Shown here: piece by piece, positions 6,301-11,639 of the stretch
How the letters are laid out: each line of letters begins with the position of its first letter
Numbering within the stretch: position 1 is the stretch's first letter
Assembly (NCBI GenBank): GCA_013331595.1
Contig: DUGE01000101.1
Location: 4,763-18,859 of the forward strand
Length of the DNA: 14,097 nt
Direction of reading: 5' to 3'
DNA from: Microcaldota archaeon
GTDB taxonomy: Archaea > Micrarchaeota > Micrarchaeia > Norongarragalinales > UBA10210
Made by a program: the position numbers and the translations under genes
Notes under the pieces: generated by a model
Seen by the model: only the letters and a program-made list of their open reading frames with translations
Databases searched by the model: none
What the model was told of the DNA's origin: nothing

Positions 6301-6897
6301 ATGATTGGGATTGTCGACTACGGCGGAGGGAATTTGGGTAGCGTTAGCAATGCCCTGAATTTTTTGGGCGTCGAATTCCTGTCTTCAAGCAAAAAAATTG
6401 AATTGGACGGCTGTTCTGCGTTGGTTTTTCCCGGCGTCTGTTCTTTCGGCTTTGCAATGCAAAAGGTTGATGAACTGGGCTTGAGGGATTTCTTGCGCGA
6501 TTGGATTTCAAGCGGAAAGAATTTTCTGGGCATTTGCGTCGGCATGCAGGTTTTGCTTGAAGCGAGTGCTGAGTCTCCTGGCGCGGAGGGGCTGGGCGTC
6601 CTGAAAGGAAAATGCGTAAAGTTCAGAAATCTAGGTGTGAAAGTGCCTCAGGTTGGCTGGAATTCCGTTGAAAGCAGCGTATTTCCCTCAGGGTTTGCTT
6701 ATTTCGTCAATTCCTACTACTGCAAACCTATGGGCAGCGCCGAAAAGGCCGTTGCGGCAAAAACTGAATACGGCGTGGAGTTTGCCTCCGCATTGAAATT
6801 CAAGAATTGTTTTGCCACGCAGTTTCACTTGGAGAAAAGCGGGGTCTACGGCCTTGATTTGCTTAGGGATTGGTTGAAATGCTTGCGAAAAGAATAA
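6301..6897 (+). CDS. hisH: Imidazole glycerol phosphate synthase, glutaminase subunit
   Basis: HisH is a class I glutamine amidotransferase that releases ammonia from glutamine and passes it through the HisF barrel. In 198 residues it shows the triad: Cys79 in GICVGMQVL (nucleophile elbow), and His176 and Glu178 in QFHLEKSG. The N-terminal [15 protein letters not shown] and the oxyanion-strand block [10 protein letters not shown] (44-53) are typical, with Cys47 in place of the usual Gly. Two positions at the HisF-facing side differ from the common pattern: PQVGWN (116-121; often PHMGWN) and VNSYY (136-140; often VHSYY). The start at 6301 is chosen because the protein then begins at the conserved DYGGGN; a GTG at 6292 is possible. 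One base separates it from the HAD gene, and it overlaps hisF by 19 bases, which suggests coupled synthesis of the two subunits. Confidence 0.95.
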   Translation: MIGIVDYGGGNLGSVSNALNFLGVEFLSSSKKIELDGCSALVFPGVCSFGFAMQKVDELGLRDFLRDWISSGKNFLGICVGMQVLLEASAESPGAEGLGVLKGKCVKFRNLGVKVPQVGWNSVESSVFPSGFAYFVNSYYCKPMGSAEKAVAAKTEYGVEFASALKFKNCFATQFHLEKSGVYGLDLLRDWLKCLRKE

Positions 6898-7634
6898 TCC
6901 CGTGCCTTGACGTGAAGGAAGGGGCGGTTGTCAAAGGAACGAAGTTCCAGGACCTGAAACGGGTTTCCAATCCCGTAGCGTTAGCTTCAAAATATTATGA
7001 CGAAGGGGCTGACGAGATAGTTTTTCTCGACATTGCCGCGTCTCGCGAAAATCGGAAGACCGTTTTCAACCTTGTCCGGGAAACGGCGCGTAAAGTTTTT
7101 GTTCCGCTGACTGTCGGGGGCGGGATAGTTTCCCTCGGTGATTTTTCAGATGCGCTTCAGAATGGCGCGGACAAGGTTTCGATAAACACCACTGCAGTCC
7201 GCGAGCCGCAGCTGATTTCAAAGGCAGCAGACCGGTTCGGTTCCCAGTGCGTTGTAGTGTCTATTGACGCTAAAAAAACTCCTGGCGGCTATCGTGTTTT
7301 CGTGAGCGGCGGAAGCAAAGAGACTCCGCTTGGTGCAGTGGAGTGGGCGGTAAAATGCCAGGATTTGGGCGCAGGAGAAATTTTGCTTACCTCTATAGAT
7401 GCAGACGGCACGAAAAAGGGTTTCAACTCGGGCCTTACTAGGGAAATTTCCGAAAAACTTTCCATTCCCGTAATCGCATCAGGAGGGGCAGGCAGCATGC
7501 AAGATTTTTTCGAGGTTTTGTCCAGCGGCAAGGCTGATGCGGCGTTGGGCGCTTCGGTTTTTCACTATGGTGAGTTTAGCGTGAGTGAACTAAAGCAATT
7601 TTTGGATGAAAAAGGCATTTTGGTGAGAATATGA
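6879..7634 (+). CDS. hisF: Imidazole glycerol phosphate synthase, cyclase subunit
   Basis: HisF uses ammonia from HisH to turn PRFAR into imidazoleglycerol phosphate and AICAR. It is a (beta/alpha)8 barrel of 251 residues with the two catalytic aspartates at the same numbers as in Thermotoga: Asp11 in IPCLDVKEG and Asp130 in VSIDAKK. Phosphate-binding loops are recognisable at TVGGGI (78-83) and ASGGAG (200-205). Nothing important appears to be missing, in contrast to HisB and HisD of the same operon. The ATG at 6879 gives the standard [12 protein letters not shown] beginning and has AGGGAT (6865-6870) upstream; a TTG at 6870 would only add three residues. The gene overlaps hisH by 19 bases and the next gene by 4 bases (ATGA at 7631-7634). 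Confidence 0.97.
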   Translation: MLAKRIIPCLDVKEGAVVKGTKFQDLKRVSNPVALASKYYDEGADEIVFLDIAASRENRKTVFNLVRETARKVFVPLTVGGGIVSLGDFSDALQNGADKVSINTTAVREPQLISKAADRFGSQCVVVSIDAKKTPGGYRVFVSGGSKETPLGAVEWAVKCQDLGAGEILLTSIDADGTKKGFNSGLTREISEKLSIPVIASGGAGSMQDFFEVLSSGKADAALGASVFHYGEFSVSELKQFLDEKGILVRI

Positions 7635-8854
7635 TTATTCCGTGTATTGATTTGTTGGATGGCAAGGCGGTCCAGCTGAAGCAAGGAAAGGAAAAAATCC
7701 TTGAGGTTGAAGACGTTTTCGGCATTGCCGGACGTTTTTCCTGCGCTGGCGATTTGGCAATCGTGGATTTGAACGCTGCATTCGGAAAAGGGAATAACGA
7801 TTTGCTTGTAGAACAGCTGTGCGCCTCCTACGATTGTAGGGTTGGCGGGGGAATTAGGACTTCACAAAAAGCCGAGCAGGTATTATCGTGGGGGGCAAAA
7901 AAAATAGTTATCGGCACTGCCGCTTCCAAGGACTTCCTTTCAGCTTTGCCACGGAAAAAAACCATAGTTGCCATAGATTCTTCACGCGGTAAAGTCGTGG
8001 CGAACGCATGGCGTGAAAGCACTGGCGTTCCAACCATTGATTTTGCGTTGGATTTGCAAGACTATTGCTCCGGCTTTCTTTACACTGGGGTGGATGTTGA
8101 AGGTATGATGGGCGGTTTTGACCTTGATTTTGCAAAATCTTTGCGCGAATTGTTGGATGGTGAGTTGGTCGTAGCCGGCGGCATTTCAGAGATTGAGCAA
8201 GTTTCCAATTTGGATGCTGCAGGAATTGATTGCCAAGTGGGTATGGCTGTTTATTCCGGCAAACTTTCAATCGAAGATTGTTTTGCAAGTTGCGTTAACT
8301 TCGAAAAAAGAGGCGGGCTTGTGCCAACCGTCGTCCTGGACCCTGATGGCAGAGTTCTCTCTTTGCTTTATTCTAATTACGCGTCTCTGAAAGAGGCTTT
8401 GAAAACCGGCGATGGAATTTACTTTTCAAACTCCCGCCAAAAAACCTGGAGAAAGGGAGAGACTTCCGGAAACACCCAAACGCTTTTGCGGGCCTATTCG
8501 GATTGCGATAGGGATGCCTTGGTTTTTGTGGTAGAACAAAAAAATGGTGCTTGCCACACTGGCGAATACTCGTGTTTCAACAACTATGGCTTTAGTCTGC
8601 AAGATTTGGAGAAAACTATTGCCGAGCGGATATCCGTCCCCTCGCCGAAATCTTATACTTCTCTAGTTTCGACAACTCCTGCGCTTTTGGAGGAGAAAAT
8701 CATGGAGGAAGCGCAGGAAGTTATTGATTTCACTGACCAAACCAACTTGAAGCGTGAAGTTGCGGATTTGACTTACTTCCTGACGATAAAACTCGCAAAA
8801 AACGGGTTGAAATGGGATGACGTTTTCAAGGAATTGCAAGCTAGGAGCAAGTAA
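7631..8854 (+). CDS. hisAIE: Trifunctional HisA-HisI-HisE fusion
   Basis: One 407-residue protein carries three domains with almost no linkers. Residues 1-226 are HisA (ProFAR isomerase, TIM barrel): Asp7 in IPCIDLLDG, VGGGIRT (71-77), Asp116 in VAIDSSRG, Thr152 in YTGVDVEG, and GGIS (183-186). Residues 229-316 are HisI (phosphoribosyl-AMP cyclohydrolase): SRQKTWRKGETSGNTQ (268-283), DCDRD (291-295; magnesium site) and CHTGEYSCF (308-316), with Cys292, Cys308 and Cys315 as the expected zinc ligands. Residues about 320-407 are HisE (phosphoribosyl-ATP pyrophosphohydrolase): Glu359, Glu360, Glu363, Glu376 and Asp379 match the metal-binding EExxE...ExxD pattern. It should carry out steps 2, 3 and 4 of the pathway in succession (E, I, A), in reverse order along the chain. 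HisI-HisE fusions are common; adding HisA is unusual to my knowledge. The reading frame is open throughout. GGTGAG (7622-7627) precedes the ATG. Confidence 0.95.
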   Translation: MIIPCIDLLDGKAVQLKQGKEKILEVEDVFGIAGRFSCAGDLAIVDLNAAFGKGNNDLLVEQLCASYDCRVGGGIRTSQKAEQVLSWGAKKIVIGTAASKDFLSALPRKKTIVAIDSSRGKVVANAWRESTGVPTIDFALDLQDYCSGFLYTGVDVEGMMGGFDLDFAKSLRELLDGELVVAGGISEIEQVSNLDAAGIDCQVGMAVYSGKLSIEDCFASCVNFEKRGGLVPTVVLDPDGRVLSLLYSNYASLKEALKTGDGIYFSNSRQKTWRKGETSGNTQTLLRAYSDCDRDALVFVVEQKNGACHTGEYSCFNNYGFSLQDLEKTIAERISVPSPKSYTSLVSTTPALLEEKIMEEAQEVIDFTDQTNLKREVADLTYFLTIKLAKNGLKWDDVFKELQARSK

Positions 8855-8861
8855 AACTGTG

Positions 8862-8872
8862 AAAATAAATAA
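8862..8872 (+). promoter_or_regulatory. Possible weak TATA element before hisS
   Basis: AAAATAAATAA lies in the 48-base gap between the HisA-I-E gene and hisS. Transcription from it would begin around 8893, only about 10 bases before the hisS start and within the ribosome binding site, so it may not be used. Readthrough from the his operon is at least as likely. Confidence 0.25.
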
Positions 8873-8902
8873 CCGATGCACCTGATACTTTGAGGTAATG
8901 AC

Positions 8903-10213
8903 ATGACTTCTGACCTTTCACCGCCGCGAGGCTCTCGCGACTTTCTCCCGCAAGAGAAAATACTGCGCGACAAGATGGAAAGCTTACTGCGCAATGTGTT
9001 CGAACGCTACGGCTTCAATCCGCTTGAAACTCCTGCGTTGGAGAACTACGAAGTGCTTTCCTCGAAATACGCTGGCGGTGAGGAGATACTCAAGGAAACT
9101 TACTCGCTGGAAGACCAAGGCAAGCGCAAGCTTGGTTTGCGCTATGATTTGACCGTGCCTCTTGCACGCGTGTTCGCAGGGCAAAAACTTGCGTTGCCTT
9201 TCAAGCGCTATCAAATCGCAAGCGTCTGGCGCGACGGTCCCATCAAAGCAGGACGCTATCGCGAATTCACCCAGTGCGATGTTGACGTTGTTGGCGTTGC
9301 TTCCCCAAAGCAGGAAGCGGAGCTAATGGCCTTGGCGAACGACGTGTTCAGGGCTTTAGGAATCAAGGCGTTCGTCAAAGTCAACAGTAGGAAATTGTTG
9401 AACGGCTTAATCGATTTTGCGGGAGTCCCTCCACAAAAAGTTATTCAAACCATACTTGAATTAGACAAGTTCGAAAAAATAGGGGCGCAAGGCGTTTTGG
9501 CTGAATTGACGAAAATCTTGGGCGAGTCTAAGGCGAAAGGCGTTATCGAGCTTTTTGCAGAAGCGGAGAAGGAAAAGAGCTTGCGCGTTTTGCAGGGAAT
9601 GGCTTTGAATGAAGAAGGCAAAGCCGGCCTGGCGGAATTGCAGGAATTGTTTTCGTCCCTCGAAGATTTTGGCGTGCCGAAGGGTTTCGTCATGTTTTCA
9701 CCTTCCCTTGCCCGCGGGCTGAATTATTACACTGGCATTGTTTTCGAGGCTTTCCTGGCCGAAGAGGAAGAGAGCGGCATCCGCTCTTCAATTGCCGCAG
9801 GAGGGCGTTACGACGAGATGATAGGCAAGTTTGCAGGCTCGAAAGACCGCATTCCTGCGGTTGGCATAAGCTTTGGCTTTGATGTTATTGCGGAAGTGCT
9901 GAAAAGCAAGCAGGAAACTGCCGGAACTGCGGCACAAAAGTCGATTGCCCGGGTTTTAGTGATTCCGTTCGGGAATTATGCTTATGCCCTTCGCACTGCC
10001 CAGGAGTTGCGCTCTCGCGGCGTTCAGTGCCTGATTGACTTGGAAGGCAAGGGCGTTTCGAAAAACCTGGATTTTGCGAACAAGCAGGGCATTCCTTTTG
10101 TCGTTTTCTGCGGCGAGCAGGAGGAAAAGGCCGGGAAAATAAAACTGCGGGATATGCAGAGCGGCAAGGAAGACTTGGTTTCGCTGGCAAGTGCACTGGC
10201 CAAACTAGGCTGA
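8903..10213 (+). CDS. hisS: Histidyl-tRNA synthetase
   Basis: HisRS attaches histidine to tRNA-His. The 436-residue class II enzyme has motif 1 in the N-terminal part, motif 2 at about 98-128 (FKRYQIASVWRDGP and GRYREFTQCDVD), the two histidine-specific motifs LARGLNYYTG (269-278, with the ATP-site Arg271) and AAGGRYDEMIG (298-308), motif 3 around GISFGFD (321-327), and a C-terminal anticodon-binding domain from about 350. The full set of histidine motifs and the anticodon domain argue against the HisZ paralogue, which long-form HisG would not need anyway. The Asn in RGLNYY replaces a common Asp. GAGGT at 8892-8896 is six bases before the ATG at 8903. An out-of-frame ATG at 8898 opens only Met-Thr-stop. 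The gene follows the his operon by 48 bases, probably as part of the same transcript, and ends at a T6 terminator. Confidence 0.97.
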   Translation: MTSDLSPPRGSRDFLPQEKILRDKMESLLRNVFERYGFNPLETPALENYEVLSSKYAGGEEILKETYSLEDQGKRKLGLRYDLTVPLARVFAGQKLALPFKRYQIASVWRDGPIKAGRYREFTQCDVDVVGVASPKQEAELMALANDVFRALGIKAFVKVNSRKLLNGLIDFAGVPPQKVIQTILELDKFEKIGAQGVLAELTKILGESKAKGVIELFAEAEKEKSLRVLQGMALNEEGKAGLAELQELFSSLEDFGVPKGFVMFSPSLARGLNYYTGIVFEAFLAEEEESGIRSSIAAGGRYDEMIGKFAGSKDRIPAVGISFGFDVIAEVLKSKQETAGTAAQKSIARVLVIPFGNYAYALRTAQELRSRGVQCLIDLEGKGVSKNLDFANKQGIPFVVFCGEQEEKAGKIKLRDMQSGKEDLVSLASALAKLG

Positions 10214-10217
10214 AACC

Positions 10218-10237
10218 AAACCTAGAGGGGGTTTTTT
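10218..10237 (+). terminator. Hairpin plus T6 terminator after hisS
   Basis: AAACC (10218-10222) can pair with GGTTT (10230-10234) across a 7-base loop, and the T6 run at 10232-10237 starts inside the stem. A second, overlapping inverted repeat CTAGG/CCTAG (10205-10209 and 10221-10225) lies across the stop codon. Oligo-T runs are the main archaeal termination signal, and a new promoter follows, so this probably ends the his-hisS transcript. Confidence 0.6.
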
Positions 10238-10250
10238 AAGGCACGAAAAA

Positions 10251-10259
10251 GCTTTAAAC
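10251..10259 (+). promoter_or_regulatory. TATA box of the S8 protease gene
   Basis: GCTTTAAAC resembles the element used by the Pif1-like gene. Transcription from about 10281 would give a 30-base leader that contains the strong Shine-Dalgarno AAGGGGG at 10297-10303, seven bases before the ATG at 10311. Confidence 0.55.
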
Positions 10260-10310
10260 GAGGTTTCTGTTATTCCCTTAGCCAAATCGTTAGTTTAAGG
10301 GGGCGTTGCC

Positions 10311-11408
10311 ATGAAAAAAATCTTTGCAGTACTGGTTTTAGTTGCTTTAGTCAGCTTGGTTTTGGCGAATGCCGGCGATACGAACGGCGGAAGGACGAAG
10401 AAAATTATTGGCGAGGGAGACGTTAATTCTTTTATTGCTAAGGGCTGCGTGCAAAAGCCCCTTGATTTGAGGACGGCTTTCGCGCTCGACTGCCCTTCTG
10501 ATGCAGATTTGGGTGGTTTGAATGCGTATGCTGACGTTCGCGTTTTCGCTTTTGACTTGAATGCCGACAAGCAGGTTAAGGCGGATTTAGTTTGGGGCAA
10601 TTACACGGGCAGCGGAAGGAGCGTGGCTGTTGTTGATACGGGCATTGCCTATTCCCACGCAGAGCTTGCTTCAAGCTATTTGGGCGGAACGGATTTGGTG
10701 AACAACGATGCAGACCCGTTTGATGACAATTCGCACGGCACTCACGTGGCTGGAATCATAACCGCCGATGGAGTTAGTGCGAATGCAAAGGGCGTTGCGC
10801 CCAATGCTGGCGTTTATGCAGTGAAAGTGCTCGATGCGAGTGGCAGCGGCGCTTTGAGTACGGTAATCGCTGGAATTTACTGGGCTGCGGACAATACCGC
10901 TGCTGACGTTATCAGTTTGAGCTTGGGAACTTCCAGCGTTTGGAAGCAGGGCAACTGTGATTCAGCTTACCCGGCAATGACTGACGCTGTTAATTATGCC
11001 GTGGGCAAAGGAAAGGTTGTGGTTGTTGCAGCAGGAAACAGTCCGGGCGGCGTTTCACTGCCAGGCTGCATCAGTTCGACGGTCGTTGTTGGCGCTGTGG
11101 ATAAGAAGGACAAGATCGCCTCGTTTTCCGGAAGGGGTTTTGCGCTAAAGAACCACGGGATTGTGGCGCCGGGAGTTGGCATTTATTCCTCGATTCCATC
11201 TAGCTATGCTTCGTACAGCGGAACTTCCATGGCAACTCCATTAGTCTCAGGCGTAATCGCGTTGATGAAGCAAAAGAACCCTGCGTTGACCGTGGCGCAA
11301 ATAAAAGGCATCCTGTTCAGCACTGGCAAAGACCTTGGGAGCGCAAGGTGCGACACGACTTACGGCTGCGGCAGGGTTGACGCGCAAGCTGCAGTCCAAG
11401 CATCTTGA
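10311..11408 (+). CDS. Secreted S8 (subtilisin-like) serine protease
   Basis: The protein has 365 residues. A signal peptide is evident: Lys-Lys at 2-3, a hydrophobic core at 4-19 and Ala-Asn-Ala at 19-21 as a likely signal peptidase site, so it should leave the cell by Sec and act outside the membrane. The triad is complete: Asp109 in VAVVDTGI, His142 in SHGTHVAGI and Ser306 in GTSMATP, with oxyanion Asn243 in AAGN. The roughly 70 residues between signal and catalytic domain are short for an I9-type propeptide and do not clearly match one. Six cysteines fall in three close pairs (46/61, 216/253, 347/353), which suggests disulfides in an exported enzyme. There is no membrane anchor or S-layer domain at the C-terminus. 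Likely roles are peptide scavenging or surface-protein processing; the sequence does not decide. It has its own promoter and is not part of the his operon. Confidence 0.93.
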   Translation: MKKIFAVLVLVALVSLVLANAGDTNGGRTKKIIGEGDVNSFIAKGCVQKPLDLRTAFALDCPSDADLGGLNAYADVRVFAFDLNADKQVKADLVWGNYTGSGRSVAVVDTGIAYSHAELASSYLGGTDLVNNDADPFDDNSHGTHVAGIITADGVSANAKGVAPNAGVYAVKVLDASGSGALSTVIAGIYWAADNTAADVISLSLGTSSVWKQGNCDSAYPAMTDAVNYAVGKGKVVVVAAGNSPGGVSLPGCISSTVVVGAVDKKDKIASFSGRGFALKNHGIVAPGVGIYSSIPSSYASYSGTSMATPLVSGVIALMKQKNPALTVAQIKGILFSTGKDLGSARCDTTYGCGRVDAQAAVQAS

Positions 11409-11439
11409 GGTTGAAATGGGCATTAGGCCGCTTTCCAGC

Positions 11440-11452
11440 TTTTCTTTTTCCC
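11440..11452 (+). terminator. T-rich terminator of the protease gene
   Basis: TTTTCTTTTTCC lies about 32 bases after the protease stop codon without a stable hairpin. Archaeal polymerases stop at such T-tracts. The call rests on composition and position. Confidence 0.4.
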
Positions 11453-11464
11453 TCTATTCACAAA

Positions 11465-11475
11465 TGTTTTAAATC
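11465..11475 (+). promoter_or_regulatory. TATA-like element inside the protease-ileS gap
   Basis: TGTTTTAAATC at 11465-11475 could start a transcript near 11495, about 145 bases before ileS. That transcript would be a long ileS leader or a small RNA. GCCTCA (11476-11481) and TGAGGC (11505-11510) form a 6-base inverted repeat just downstream, and GAGGC (11506-11510) can also pair with GCCTC (11547-11551). I see no tRNA, no complete C/D or H/ACA box set and no convincing protein-coding frame in 11409-11625. Confidence 0.3.
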
Positions 11476-11595
11476 GCCTCAGCCCAAATTGTATTCTCAT
11501 TGTTTGAGGCCGAGTGTTAAGGATGAAAGGGTGTTTACGGATTCAATAGCCTCGTTTTCCCCCAGCCTTTGCTTTTCCCATTTCAACCTGAAAAC

Positions 11596-11605
11596 CGTTT
11601 TAATT
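11596..11605 (+). promoter_or_regulatory. TATA box close to the ileS start
   Basis: CGTTTTAATT is centred about 26-30 bases before 11626-11631. There is no Shine-Dalgarno site before ileS, so a leaderless or nearly leaderless transcript is likely, similar to the exonuclease gene at 408. That spacing favours GTG at 11631 as a start. Confidence 0.5.
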
Positions 11606-11639
11606 CCTTAATAGTAATCTCTACAATGTCGTGAAAAGC

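Noticed and set aside
8903..10213. Reading the synthetase as HisZ, the regulatory partner of short HisG
   Set aside because: Both histidine-specific motifs, all class II motifs and the C-terminal anticodon-binding domain are present, and the HisG here is the long form that needs no HisZ.
11515..11592. Possible C/D box small RNA (AGGATGA near 11519 and CTGA near 11588)
   Set aside because: The C box is imperfect, the span is too long for a typical archaeal C/D RNA, and no internal C'/D' boxes are visible.
11405..11611. Plus-strand frame of 68 codons between the protease and ileS
   Set aside because: It begins across the protease stop codon, has no ribosome binding site or recognised domain, and crosses a T-rich terminator and a TATA-like site.
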